DNA from: Neobacillus sp. PS3-12
Lineage (GTDB): Bacteria > Bacillota > Bacilli > Bacillales > Cytobacillaceae
Assembly (NCBI RefSeq): GCF_030915385.1
Contig: NZ_CP133268.1
Location: forward strand, 1,984,001 to 2,048,000
DNA length: 64,000 nucleotides
Direction: 5' to 3'
The notes below the pieces were generated by a model. It had not been told where the DNA came from. It did no database searches and worked only from the letters and a program-made list of their open reading frames with translations. The translations under genes and the position numbers were made by a program. Positions within the stretch are counted from its first letter, which is position 1. Each line of letters opens with the position of its first letter. This document shows positions 1 to 8,430 of this stretch, in pieces.

Positions 1-460
1 TCCGAGTGAATAACATGTTAGGGCTTGGAATCGAGAACTTCGCCACTTGAGTGCCATCGCCATATTTTTCAACGGCTTGTTTTAAGAACTTGAAGTGTTC
101 GAGCATATAATGATCATTGAAGTCCACTTTTCCGACTACTTTAATGGCTGTATTTTTTGTTTTGGCACCTTGGAAATGACTGATATATTCAGATTCAAAC
201 CAATCAACACCTTCTAAACCTGCAAGAAAATCTAAGTGCCACCATCCCCGTCTAAATTCACCATCCGTGATCGATTTAAGGCCTGATTCAATTTCGTTTT
301 GGACAAGCTTCTCAATTTCTTGATCCTCTACATGGTTTAGGGCAGCTTGGTCAATTTCGCCGTTCGCAAATGCTTCTCTTGCTTCTTTAATTGCCTGTGT
401 TCTTAGAAAACTACCTACAATGTCTGCTTTAAATGGTGCTTTTACGAGTGTTGTTGCCAT
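1..460 (-). CDS. MetE-like cobalamin-independent methionine synthase family protein (YxjG/YxjH type), 3' end cut by window
   Basis: The first 153 codons are visible, from an ATG at 460 (MATTLVKAPFKADIVGSFLR) to the window edge. The 'KAPFKADIVGSFLR' opening and the following 'DGEFRRGWWHLDF' stretch are typical of the short MetE C-terminal-domain homologues of Bacillus, which are thought to transfer a methyl group to homocysteine or a related thiol using Zn and a folate or other donor. The catalytic Zn ligands lie beyond the edge and cannot be checked. A SAM-responsive S-box and terminator lie directly upstream, which fits a methionine-pathway role. Function beyond family level is inference. 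Confidence 0.85.
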   Translation of the reverse strand, partial: MATTLVKAPFKADIVGSFLRTQAIKEAREAFANGEIDQAALNHVEDQEIEKLVQNEIESGLKSITDGEFRRGWWHLDFLAGLEGVDWFESEYISHFQGAKTKNTAIKVVGKVDFNDHYMLEHFKFLKQAVEKYGDGTQVAKFSIPSPNMLFTR

Positions 461-488
461 AGATATTTTCCTACTTTCTGTTTAATTT

Positions 489-521
489 AAAAAACCCTCT
501 TCTAAAAAATAAGAAGAGGGG
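489..521 (-). terminator. Rho-independent terminator of the S-box leader
   Basis: On the minus strand CCCTCTTCTT pairs with AGAAGAGGG around a short loop and is followed by a T-run, 30 bases before the methyltransferase start. It is the expression platform of the SAM riboswitch, so high SAM should stop transcription here. Confidence 0.85.
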
Positions 522-540
522 TCGTTTACGTACCAAATTC

Positions 541-646
541 TCTTCTTATCTCCAAGCAAAACGCGCTACTGGAATTGGCACAGTACTTAATAAGTCTGCT
601 GCCGAGGTTTCAAAGGGCCAGTCCCTCCACCTCTCTGGATAAGAAT
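541..646 (-). promoter_or_regulatory. SAM-I riboswitch (S-box) controlling the MetE-like gene
   Basis: The minus strand carries the S-box core GAGGTGGAGGGACTGGCCC followed by GAAACCTCGGCAGCAG. The ends TTCTTATC and GATAAGAA form the closing P1 helix. The 3' side of P1 is followed by the terminator at 489-521. This is a textbook OFF-switch: SAM binding stabilises P1 and permits termination, while low SAM frees the sequence for an antiterminator. Confidence 0.95.
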
Positions 647-730
647 AATTCTCATATATTTAACTAAAAACAACGTTACACCTGTTCGGCAAAACTGTCA
701 ACAAATTTTCACAAAACTCTTAATTGTTGC

Positions 731-1090
731 TCACCTTTTCTTCGCAAGTATTCCAATTAAGATAATGGCAGCATTAATCGTTAAGGATGAAAGGAAAACC
801 TTTTTGCGGCTTCTTCCCTTTATTGTTATAACAGTTGTGTTAGACGGTGGTTGTGGTTGTTGTGGGCGATTATACGTTTTGGAAAAAAGTAAATCATCAT
901 ACGCTTTTCTTTTTTCACTATTTCGAAGGACTTCATATGCCTCTTTTATTCTTTTAAAAAGCTCAGCATTTCCATTTTCTTTATCCGGATGATAGGATTT
1001 TACTTTTTTTCGATATGCTTCCTTAATTTCATCAGAAGTTGCATGATATGATACGTCTAAAATATGGTAGTAATTCACAATGTTCGCCAT
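731..1090 (-). CDS. J-domain protein with C-terminal membrane anchor
   Basis: A 119-residue protein. Residues 5-67 form a J domain (YYHILDVSYHATSDEIKEAYR) with the HPD tripeptide at 34-36 that stimulates DnaK-type Hsp70 ATPase. It lacks the G/F region, zinc fingers and C-terminal substrate domains of DnaJ. A proline-rich linker (about 75-82) leads to a single hydrophobic segment near 97-115 ending in AKKR, so it is probably a tail-anchored membrane co-chaperone. The start has an AGAGGT ribosome site. It sits alone on its strand. The client is unknown. Confidence 0.8.
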   Translation of the reverse strand: MANIVNYYHILDVSYHATSDEIKEAYRKKVKSYHPDKENGNAELFKRIKEAYEVLRNSEKRKAYDDLLFSKTYNRPQQPQPPSNTTVITIKGRSRKKVFLSSLTINAAIILIGILAKKR

Positions 1091-1216
1091 TATTATCTAC
1101 CTCTTCTGGTTTCATGTTTTCAATCCTTCCAAAATAGTATTCATCTACATATTAAACTATTCTCACTATGTATAGTATGATAATTTTATTGTTTCGTATA
1201 GAGGTATCCTTTTTCC

Positions 1217-1245
1217 AAAAAAAAGAGACATGAAATTTTTCACGT
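1217..1245 (-). terminator. Terminator of the 35-residue ORF
   Basis: On the minus strand GACGTGAAA and TTTCATGTC form a 9-bp stem (one G:U pair) followed by TCTTTTTTTT. It lies just past the stop codon of the small ORF at 1258-1365, which supports that ORF being a real transcription unit. Confidence 0.75.
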
Positions 1246-1257
1246 CCAAAATATTGT

Positions 1258-1365
1258 TTATCTTCTTCTTGCCGCTTTTTTTCCACAAGTAATACATGTA
1301 TCAGTATAGTAGTCATACTTATGATGCCTGCGCAAAAAGCAAATAATAGCTTTTAATCTCTTCAT
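1258..1365 (-). CDS. Small basic CxxC protein, 35 residues, unknown function
   Basis: The ORF starts at an ATG with an AGGAG ribosome site ten bases upstream and encodes MKRLKAIICFLRRHHKYDYY followed by TDTCITCGKKAARRR. It has a short hydrophobic stretch (AIICFL), a TCITCG motif that could be half of a metal site or a redox pair, and a strongly basic tail. A good intrinsic terminator follows the stop codon. I do not recognise the family. The ribosome site and terminator are the main support; length alone would not be enough. Confidence 0.55.
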   Translation of the reverse strand: MKRLKAIICFLRRHHKYDYYTDTCITCGKKAARRR

Positions 1366-1543
1366 TTTGTGATGACTCCTCTAGAACTTTAAGATATATA
1401 CATCCTGAATATACCAATTAATTATTAAAAAACGATGAAAAAAACATTAATTCTATCTTTCTCTGAAAAACTCTGATCGTGCATGATGTAAGACCTGAAG
1501 GTAAATGATATAACTAAAATCAAGATCATTGGAGGCATAGCAA

Positions 1544-2968
1544 GTGGAGAAAATAACAAAAGCATATGTGAAGGATTTTCCAGCATATCCAACAAAGTGT
1601 ATTCAGGTTGGTGAAGGTAACTTTCTGCGTGCCTTTATTGATTGGCAAATACAGCAAATGAACAAACAGGGACTATTTCAGGGCGGCGTAACAGTTATTC
1701 AACCGTTGCCTGGAGGAATGGTCCATAAATTAGCAGAGCAGGATTATTTATTCACTGTGATCCTCGAGGGAATTGTGAATGGTGAAAATGTCCAATCGCA
1801 TGAAATTATTTCTTCTGTAAACAACGGAATCAATCCATATGAAGATTATGATGCCTTTTTGAAATTGGCCGAAGACGATAATCTCCGGTTCATTTTTTCA
1901 AATACAACCGAAGCAGGAATTGCCTATCATGAGGGAGATCAATTAAACGATCGGCCTCATGTAAGCTATCCGGCAAAAGTAACCGCTTTACTTTACCACC
2001 GTTTTAAAGCAGGTAAAAAAGGTTTTTATATCATCCCATGTGAATTGATCGAAAATAACGGAAAAGAATTGAAGAAAATTGTAGATCGTTATGCAAGCGA
2101 ATGGAATCTGGGCCAAGACTTCATTAATTGGCTAGAATCAGAGAATACCTTCTGCTCAAGCCTTGTTGACCGCATTGTTCCTGGTTATCCAAGAGATCGA
2201 GCTCAAGGCTTGTGCCAGGAGTGGGGGTATGAAGATAACCTGATTGTAACGACCGAGCCCTTCTTAATTTGGGTCATCGAAGGACCGAAGCAGCTGGAGG
2301 ACGAACTGCCTCTTAAGAAAGCCGGCCTCAATGTTGTGGTAACAGAAAACTTGAAGCCATACCGCGATCGCAAGGTGTATTTATTAAATGGCCCCCACAC
2401 GACAATGGCTTGTTTGGCACGGTTGGCAGGCATCAAAACGGTTGGCGAATTAATGAACGATCCAGATTTTTATCCGCTTATTGATCATGAAATGGTCGAT
2501 GAAATTGTCCCATCCCTCGATCTGCCTAGAGATGAGCTAATCAGTTACACTGGAGGCATTCAAGAGCGATTTAGGAATCCATATATCGAACATCATCTTG
2601 ATTCCATTGCTTTGAACAGTGTTTCAAAGTATAAAGCCCGCCTCCTTCCGATATTGCTAAAACATGCGGAGCGTTTTAATAAGTTTCCACAAAGGATTAC
2701 GTTGGCATTGTTCGGTCTCTTGGTAATCTACGGAAAGCAGGATCATGCGGACGCAAAAGTATTTGATATGCCAGAGATTTTAACAACCTTTTCAGATGCC
2801 TACAATTCTTCCAACTATGCACAAGCCATATTGTCCAATCAATCTTTATGGGGGATGGATTTGACGACTGTACCTGGGCTGTTGGATCAAGTTGTAAAAG
2901 GGATGAGATTGATTGAGTCGGAAGGTTCAAGGAAAGCTGTTCAGATGGTGAATAATGGGGAGTTCTAG
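1544..2968 (+). CDS. uxaB: Tagaturonate reductase (altronate oxidoreductase)
   Basis: 474 residues, the usual length for this NAD-dependent enzyme of the polyol-specific long-chain dehydrogenase family. It interconverts D-tagaturonate and D-altronate in galacturonate catabolism in the cytoplasm. The N-terminal nucleotide-binding segment GEGNFLRAFIDWQ lies near residue 23 and the conserved KVYLLNGPHT block near 278-287. The start is GTG with GGAGG eight bases upstream. No uxaA, uxaC, kdgK or kdgA lies nearby, so it is a solitary member of the pathway here. Other members of the mannitol/fructuronate reductase family are close relatives, but the sequence fits UxaB best. Confidence 0.88.
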   Translation: MEKITKAYVKDFPAYPTKCIQVGEGNFLRAFIDWQIQQMNKQGLFQGGVTVIQPLPGGMVHKLAEQDYLFTVILEGIVNGENVQSHEIISSVNNGINPYEDYDAFLKLAEDDNLRFIFSNTTEAGIAYHEGDQLNDRPHVSYPAKVTALLYHRFKAGKKGFYIIPCELIENNGKELKKIVDRYASEWNLGQDFINWLESENTFCSSLVDRIVPGYPRDRAQGLCQEWGYEDNLIVTTEPFLIWVIEGPKQLEDELPLKKAGLNVVVTENLKPYRDRKVYLLNGPHTTMACLARLAGIKTVGELMNDPDFYPLIDHEMVDEIVPSLDLPRDELISYTGGIQERFRNPYIEHHLDSIALNSVSKYKARLLPILLKHAERFNKFPQRITLALFGLLVIYGKQDHADAKVFDMPEILTTFSDAYNSSNYAQAILSNQSLWGMDLTTVPGLLDQVVKGMRLIESEGSRKAVQMVNNGEF

Positions 2969-3070
2969 AACTTGTTCAAGTGAGATTGGCAGCAATCCCA
3001 CTTATTTTTTCGAAAAATTTCCCATACCTGTGATTCGATATATCTGTAAGATTGATCAGATATCCGTAAC

Positions 3071-3456
3071 CCCCGATTTATCCGTAAACTTCATCTTTTT
3101 ATCCGAACAAATCCTACTTTTATCCGTAACTTATTACCATTTATCCGCAAACCCCGATTTATCCGTAAACTTCATCTTTTTATCCGAACAAATCTTACTT
3201 TTATCCGTAACTTATTACCATTTATCCGCAAACCCCGATTTATCCGTAAACTTCATCTTTTTATCCGAACAAATCTTACTTTTATCCGTAACTTATTACC
3301 ATTTATCCGCAAACCCCGATTTATCCGTAAACTTCATCTTTTTATCCGAACAAATCTTACTTTTATCCGTAACTTATTACCATTTATCCGCAAACCCCGA
3401 TTTATCCGTAAACTTCATCTTTTTATCCGAACAAATCTTACTTTTATCCGTAACTT
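3071..3456. repeat. Five-copy 81-bp tandem array built from 21-bp ATCCG monomers
   Basis: Copies begin at 3071, 3152, 3233, 3314 and 3395 with an exact 81-bp period; the fifth stops about 62 bp in. Each copy holds four ATCCG cores spaced 21, 21, 21 and 18 bp. Copies are nearly identical (first has aatcctac where the others have aatcttac), so expansion is recent. Because 81 is a multiple of three, frames stay open through it, but there is no ribosome site and no protein logic. It fills the uxaB-adeR gap. Confidence 0.95.
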
Positions 3457-3544
3457 CGCATCTCTCCTCCACCACCTTAAATTAATCTTTAAATATACTC
3501 CAAATGGTTTAAAATTATAATAGAACACATCGGAGGGATCACCG

Positions 3545-4740
3545 TTGAATAATCCTTTTAAACGATCTTTTGAAAGCCTTGAGGAGTTTGCCGAGGCCAT
3601 TAGCCAAGAACTTCAGTGCCCGATTACCATTGAGGATGCCAATCATCGGCTTCTTGCCTACAGTGAACATGATGAAAAAACGGACCCGCGCGGATTGCCA
3701 CAATCATTCGCCGACGTGTACCCGAAAACGTCATCAATCAACTTTGGAAGGAAGGGGCCATTCCCGCCCTCTTGTGCACGACCGAACCCATTCGCATCAA
3801 ATCCATTGGTGAAGTCGGTCTCGATAATCGAGTCGCTATTTCCATTTGGAAGCAAAAGGAACTCATTGGATTCATCTGGGCAGTGGACAACGAAAAAGAG
3901 TTCGATGAGAAGCAAATGTTCATTTTAAAAAAAGCGGCAGAGGCGGCGACAAATGAACTGCAGCAGCTTCAGGTCCGCTATCGAAAAAAGGAAGACCGTG
4001 TGCAGGAATTTCTCTGGCAGCTGCTTACTGGGCATTTGAAGGACACGCCCGAAATAGCGGAGCACTTCAAAAATTTAAACATGATCCCTTCTCATGCCTT
4101 TGTAGTGTTGGTGTTCCAGATGCCGCAAAAGATTACCAGAAAAGAAGAACAGCAAATTTCCTATCTTTTGCAAACCAACCAGCAATTAAAAACGATGCTC
4201 TATACGTTTGACGGGAATCAGCTCATTTTGCTGGGGACTCCGCCCAATACGTACAGTAGGTTGGATCATTTTATCGATACGTTAAAAAGCAATCTACATG
4301 ATCGCTATCAAATATCAAACGTCCAACCGGGCGTCAGCTCGATCTATCATGATTATCGAAAAATAAAAAACGCCTACCAAGAGGCATTGACGGTGTTATC
4401 AACAAAAGAGAAATTCCCATTTTGTTCCTACTATTATCAGAAACTTGGGATCTACCAGCTTTTTGAGACGATTCGGGAAAAACACCAAAAAGACGGCTAT
4501 GAAAACCAGGCGTTGAAAAAGCTTCAGGATTATGACCAAAAGCATCATTCTAATCTCGTTGAAACGCTGGAGGTCTTTCTGGACCATGATGCCAATATGG
4601 CCGAAACAGCAAAAGCTTTGGTGGTCCATCCAAATACGCTCACATATCGCCTCAAGCGAATCAGTGAGCTTAGCGAAATTGACCTCAAGGATCCCAGCCA
4701 GAAAATGATGTTATTTATTGATATTAAGCTTGGTTTGTGA
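3545..4740 (+). pseudogene. adeR: AdeR-like PucR-family activator of ald, broken by a -1 frameshift
   Basis: Frame one gives MNNPFKRSFESLEEFAEAIS and runs to about 3687; the next frame continues as ARIATIIRRRVPENVINQLW through a C-terminal PucR helix-turn-helix (NMAETAKALVVHPNTLTYRL) to 4740. Adding one C to the CCC at 3685-3687 joins the frames as ...EKTDPARIATII..., giving a full protein of about 398 residues. In B. subtilis AdeR activates alanine dehydrogenase, and ald follows here on the same strand. Ribosome site GGAGGG precedes the TTG start. Either a real inactivating mutation or a base-call error; other frameshifts in this window favour error. Confidence 0.8.
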
Positions 4741-4832
4741 AATTCCCCAAAAAGGAACAGCATCTTTCTATTTTCCTAACAAAGAATTTTTCCAATAAAC
4801 ATTCTATACTTAACCAAAAAGGGGGAACTAGA

Positions 4833-5966
4833 ATGTTTATTGGTGTTCCTAAAGAGATAAAAAACAATGAAAATCGTGTAGCCCTTACACCATCAGGAGT
4901 TGTTTCGTTTGTAAAAGCCGGGCATGCTGTTTTAGTTGAAAAAGGCGCTGGAATCGGAAGCGGTTTCACTGATGAGCAGTATTCAGATGTCGGTGCACTT
5001 ATCATCAACAATGCTGAGCAGGTTTGGGCCGATTCACAAATGATTTTAAAAGTAAAAGAACCGCTTGAAAGCGAATATAAATACTTCCGCCCAGGATTAA
5101 TTTTATTTACTTACCTGCACCTTGCAGCGGACCCTGAACTTACAAAAGCTTTGAAAAATAGCGGCGTTACCGCTATAGGTTATGAAACGGTCACTGTGAA
5201 CAGAACGCTGCCGCTTCTTACCCCAATGAGTGAAGTGGCCGGCAGAATGTCGGTGCAAACCGGGGCCCAATTTTTGCAAAAAACAAACGGCGGAATGGGA
5301 ATTCTTCTTGCCGGCGTACCTGGTGTCGGCCGTGGAAAAGTAACGATTATCGGCGGCGGCGTAGTTGGGACAAACGCTGCAAAGATGGCCGTTGGGTTAG
5401 GTGCGGATGTCACGATGATCGATGTCAGCGCCGACCGTTTGCGCCAGCTTGATGATATTTTTGGCCATCAAATTACCACGCTAATGTCAAATCCCATGAA
5501 TATTGCCGAGGCGGTGGCTGAAGCGGATTTATTGGTGGGGGCGGTATTAATTCCTGGGGCAAAAGCTCCGAAACTAGTAACCGAAGCCATGGTTAAAACG
5601 ATGAAGCCCGGTTCCGTGATCGTGGATGTGGCGATTGACCAAGGCGGGATTGTAGAAACATGCGATCATGTTACGACACACGATAACCCAACTTTTGTCA
5701 AACATGGCGTCGTCCATTATTCGGTTGCGAATATGCCTGGAGCCGTTCCAAGGACCTCGACGATTGCGTTAACAAATGTAACCATTCCATACGCAGTTGA
5801 AATTGCCAATAAAGGAGTAAGAAAAGTAATTACTGAGAATCCTGCTTTAAAATGCGGTGTCAATGTTCTGAATGGCGAAATTACTTTTGAGGCTGTCGCC
5901 AAAGATCTTGGTTATGCTTACGTTTCTGTAGAAGAGGCACTTGAAAAATCCACGGTCATTTTATAA
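4833..5966 (+). CDS. ald: Alanine dehydrogenase
   Basis: 377 residues, the family's usual length. It catalyses reversible NAD-dependent oxidative deamination of L-alanine to pyruvate and ammonia, used for alanine catabolism and during sporulation. It opens with [20 protein letters not shown]; the NAD-binding glycine motif [15 protein letters not shown] lies near 172-186, and the substrate-binding KVKEP and YLHLA segments near 74 and 94. The ATG is preceded by GGGGGA. It follows the adeR-like gene and is closed by a strong hairpin terminator. Confidence 0.97.
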   Translation: MFIGVPKEIKNNENRVALTPSGVVSFVKAGHAVLVEKGAGIGSGFTDEQYSDVGALIINNAEQVWADSQMILKVKEPLESEYKYFRPGLILFTYLHLAADPELTKALKNSGVTAIGYETVTVNRTLPLLTPMSEVAGRMSVQTGAQFLQKTNGGMGILLAGVPGVGRGKVTIIGGGVVGTNAAKMAVGLGADVTMIDVSADRLRQLDDIFGHQITTLMSNPMNIAEAVAEADLLVGAVLIPGAKAPKLVTEAMVKTMKPGSVIVDVAIDQGGIVETCDHVTTHDNPTFVKHGVVHYSVANMPGAVPRTSTIALTNVTIPYAVEIANKGVRKVITENPALKCGVNVLNGEITFEAVAKDLGYAYVSVEEALEKSTVIL

Positions 5967-5971
5967 GAAAA

Positions 5972-6013
5972 TGTGAAGGGGACAGCATCTTAGATACTGT
6001 CCCCTTCTTCACA
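5972..6013. terminator. Bidirectional terminator between ald and the FNT channel gene
   Basis: GTGAAGGGGACAG and CTGTCCCCTTCTTCAC form a long stem between two convergent genes, A/T-rich on both sides. It can serve both ald (+) and the formate/nitrite transporter (-). Confidence 0.85.
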
Positions 6014-6817
6014 TTAAGCTGCTTTTTTGATTTTTTCTTTGTGAATTGTGCTTGTACCCTTATATGAGTGCCAGTAGGCCATGGCGATGAATACCGAGCC
6101 TCCTACTGCATTTCCTAAAAACACTGGTACAAAGTTGTGAAGGTATTCGATCCAAGTAAAGTGACCTGCAAAGATGGCTGCCGGAATGACAAACATGTTG
6201 GCCACAACGTGCTGAAATCCGATTGCCACAAAGGCCATGGTTGGGAACCAAATGCCGGCAATTTTCCCCATAAAGTCATCTGCCCCATATGAAAGCCATA
6301 CAGCTGAAGCCACTAGCCAGTTACAGCCAATCCCGGAAAGAAAGGCCTGCAGGAATGATGCCTCTAGTTTATGCTGTGCCACACTGACTGTTTTTGCTAA
6401 AAATGGCGCTGTTTCGGTTAGGCCAACAAGATGACCAAAAACGTATGCTACAAAAATGGCTCCTATAAAATTACTGACAGTAACAAGAAACCAATTGATT
6501 AGCAATTGCTTTGTGGAAATCTTGTTTGCCATTCTTGCAAGAGGCACAGCCATCATGTTCCCTGTTAATAATTCTCCGCCTGCAAGTAACGTTAAGACTA
6601 AGCCTACAGGGAAAACAGATGCCCCTATTAAACTGCTAAGTCCGTCCAAGTTTGCTGGCAGGGCTGCTGTTACACGGATAAACAGCAAATATCCAAGAGC
6701 AATAAATGCCCCTGCTTCAAAACCTAAGATTAACGTCTGCATACAAGGATAATTTACTTTCTTCTTTCCGTACTCTACAGTGAGTTCCATAATTTTATCT
6801 GGTTTGCTATATGCCAT
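6014..6817 (-). CDS. Formate/nitrite transporter (FNT) family channel
   Basis: 267 residues with six hydrophobic segments, the FNT fold size. FNT proteins form pentameric channels for formate, nitrite or hydrosulfide. Signature stretches are visible: LLTGNMMAVPLAR, the GCNWLVASAVWL segment, and GFQHVVANMFVIP, which carries the central-histidine region. The start has AGGAG upstream. A perfect TGTGA-N6-TCACA box and a cre-like site lie in the promoter region, suggesting control by oxygen and carbon status. The nearest B. subtilis relatives are YrhG-type formate channels. Which anion it carries cannot be read from the sequence. Confidence 0.9.
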   Translation of the reverse strand: MAYSKPDKIMELTVEYGKKKVNYPCMQTLILGFEAGAFIALGYLLFIRVTAALPANLDGLSSLIGASVFPVGLVLTLLAGGELLTGNMMAVPLARMANKISTKQLLINWFLVTVSNFIGAIFVAYVFGHLVGLTETAPFLAKTVSVAQHKLEASFLQAFLSGIGCNWLVASAVWLSYGADDFMGKIAGIWFPTMAFVAIGFQHVVANMFVIPAAIFAGHFTWIEYLHNFVPVFLGNAVGGSVFIAMAYWHSYKGTSTIHKEKIKKAA

Positions 6818-6842
6818 GGTTGTCTGCTCCTACTTTAGGGTA

Positions 6843-6858
6843 TGTGAATCTATTCACA
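6843..6858. promoter_or_regulatory. FNR/Crp-type palindrome upstream of the FNT gene
   Basis: TGTGAATCTATTCACA matches the Bacillus Fnr consensus TGTGA-N6-TCACA exactly, within a longer palindrome ATGTGAATCTATTCACAT. Its centre is only 33 bp from the FNT start codon, too close for standard -41.5 activation, so repression or another Crp-family regulator is possible. Confidence 0.7.
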
Positions 6859-6916
6859 TGTTACTACGATTTCTACCTGATTTACCCCCTATCTTGTGAA
6901 CCTTTCGTTACTGTTT

Positions 6917-6930
6917 TTAGAACGCTTTCA
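6917..6930 (-). promoter_or_regulatory. cre-like CcpA site upstream of the FNT gene
   Basis: On the minus strand TGAAAGCGTTCTAA matches 13 of 14 positions of the cre consensus TGWAANCGNTNWCA. It lies about 100 bp upstream of the FNT start, between that gene and the doxX terminator. Confidence 0.5.
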
Positions 6931-6936
6931 ATCAAA

Positions 6937-6985
6937 TAAAAAAAATAACCCACTGGCTTTATTATGGGGGGATTTTAGCCAATGG
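6937..6985 (-). terminator. Terminator downstream of the first doxX gene
   Basis: CCATTGGCT and AGCCAGTGG on the minus strand form a stem around an 18-base loop, followed by a T-rich tract, 33 bases past the doxX stop codon. The plus strand is also T-rich after the hairpin. Confidence 0.7.
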
Positions 6986-7017
6986 ATTTTTATTTTATTA
7001 GTATAAATAGAGCCTGT

Positions 7018-7536
7018 TTAAGCGCTGTGTTTCATTTGGTTAACAACTTGATCTTTTCCTGCAAATTTGCGAACGAATGGGATTACCCAATGGTCCAAAC
7101 CGATACGGCCTGCGTTTAAGCCAGCAGCGAGAATAATCACACCAAGTAAGATGTCTAATGGGTTACTAGAAACAACACCAGCCATTACATAGCTGAAGTT
7201 CATTACTAAACCAAAGAATGCAGCAGCAGTTGTTAAACATCCAATGATTAAGCCAAGACCTACTAAGAATTCACCATAAGGAACAAGAACGTTGAAAAGG
7301 TGTGCGTTTGGTAAGGCAAAGTGTTGTAAGAAAGAAACATATGTTGGATACTCAACTGCTTTTGCTGGGCTAAGTACTGGATTATGAATAGCCCCTGCTA
7401 AAAATCCACTTGCATCAAATTTTCCGCCAGATATTTTTTCAAATCCAGCCAGCATAAATTCATATCCAAGATAAAGACGAATGACGGTTAGAATGTAAGA
7501 CGCAATTTTGTTTTCTCTTAAAAATTTGTTAAACAT
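7018..7536 (-). CDS. DoxX family membrane protein (172 residues)
   Basis: The protein has a DoxX-type fold with about four hydrophobic segments: near 14-33, a re-entrant region after 70, 87-117, and 125-145. The opening YILTVIRLYLGYEFMLAGFEKISGG is typical of the larger DoxX homologues related to thiosulfate:quinone oxidoreductase subunits. In Bacillus such proteins are often induced by quinones or thiols. It has AGGAG before the ATG and its own terminator, so it is monocistronic. A short palindrome lies upstream. The substrate is unknown. Confidence 0.8.
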   Translation of the reverse strand: MFNKFLRENKIASYILTVIRLYLGYEFMLAGFEKISGGKFDASGFLAGAIHNPVLSPAKAVEYPTYVSFLQHFALPNAHLFNVLVPYGEFLVGLGLIIGCLTTAAAFFGLVMNFSYVMAGVVSSNPLDILLGVIILAAGLNAGRIGLDHWVIPFVRKFAGKDQVVNQMKHSA

Positions 7537-7575
7537 ATAAAAGACTCCTTTCTGAAAGCAAAGTTATTATTAATG

Positions 7576-7588
7576 ATTACACTGTAAT
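7576..7588. promoter_or_regulatory. Palindrome ATTACACTGTAAT upstream of doxX
   Basis: A 13-bp perfect inverted repeat (ATTAC-act-GTAAT) 40 bp upstream of the doxX start. It is short and the region is A/T-rich, but its position suits an operator for a thiol- or quinone-sensing repressor. Confidence 0.35.
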
Positions 7589-7740
7589 TATAGGACTTTC
7601 ATTTGAGATTTGGGGCCTTTTTTAGGACAGTTCACATACTATTCAAAAAGGATTGAACATTTATTGACAGTGGTTATCATAAAAATTTGTTGATCATAGA
7701 AACTGCCCAAATTTGTCTAGGATCATCGCTATTGGACTAT

Positions 7741-7906
7741 CCAGATCTTTGGACATGAGGAGGTATAATTTTCACGGTCGTGTCCGAAGATAAAGCATCT
7801 TCGGACACGAGGAACTAAAATTCTCTTGGTTGTGTCCAAAGTCAATGCATCATCGGACAGGGGTAGCTAAAATTAGCAGTGTTTTGTCCGAAGTAAGCGG
7901 ACGGAA
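7741..7906. repeat. 52-bp-period palindromic array A (TCCGAAG family)
   Basis: CTTtGGACA, CTTCGGACA and CaTCGGACA begin at 7747, 7799 and 7851, exactly 52 bp apart, each followed by a TGTCCGAAG-like arm that makes a stem-loop. It fills the 378-bp gap upstream of doxX. I see no coding signal in it. Confidence 0.85.
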
Positions 7907-7914
7907 AACTCTTC

Positions 7915-8367
7915 CTATATAAAAAAGCTGCTAGAATTAGCAACTTTATTCACTAGACAACTTTGGGAGGGTGCTTCCTCAGTAACAGGGTTTAAGAATA
8001 ATTTTTTCAATTCTCGGCCCGCACCATGAATGATGATGTTTTCTTTTGGAAATTTTGTCTGGATGGAAACCGATTGCCCTAAGGCTTCATTAGTTAAAAT
8101 GTCTACAACATTTTTCAAAAGTTCTTGCAAATCAACCCCATGATCATCTATTTTTAAATAATATACGGCATCTGAAATGTTATTAAACAGCTGTTCAAAC
8201 TTTTCCTCACTTTCATTATGGTTCGTACTGGTTGCTCTCAAAGCATTGAGATCTGACCGTAATTTATCGTTTTCCTTTTTTAATCGAGCAAGTTCTTCAA
8301 GTATCTTCATCTTTTCATAGTCGTATCCTAAGTTGAAGGCATCCAAGCTGATCACCGACTTCTGCAT
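7915..8367 (-). pseudogene. Remnant of a PAS-containing sensor histidine kinase
   Basis: Residues about 20-50 form a coiled coil (MKILEELARLKKENDKL...), then EKFEQLFNNISDAVYYLKID is the beginning of a PAS domain. It jumps directly into VDLQELLKNVVDILTNEALG and ELKKLFLN, which are the linker and N-box regions of a HATPase domain. Most of PAS, the whole HisKA domain with its histidine and everything after the N-box are missing; the last 28 residues are unrelated. No good ribosome site precedes the start. The gene therefore looks like the product of internal and 3' deletions, not a base-call error. Flanked on both sides by 52-bp repeat arrays. Confidence 0.75.
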
Positions 8368-8430
8368 TACTGCTATTTCTTATAGAAAAAATTCAGTACT
8401 TTATTATTTTTCCAGTTCTGTATTAAATTA

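Noticed and set aside
765..992. Plus-strand frame opposite the J-domain gene
   Set aside because: Shadow of the real J-domain protein, which has the HPD motif and ribosome site.
3071..3456. The 81-bp array as a member of the 52-bp class
   Set aside because: The period and inner 21-bp step differ and the units are not inverted repeats.
2955..3485. A 176-codon plus-strand frame with perfect 27-residue repeats
   Set aside because: It is the 81-bp non-coding array read in frame; it has no ribosome site, starts inside uxaB and its repeat is not protein-like.
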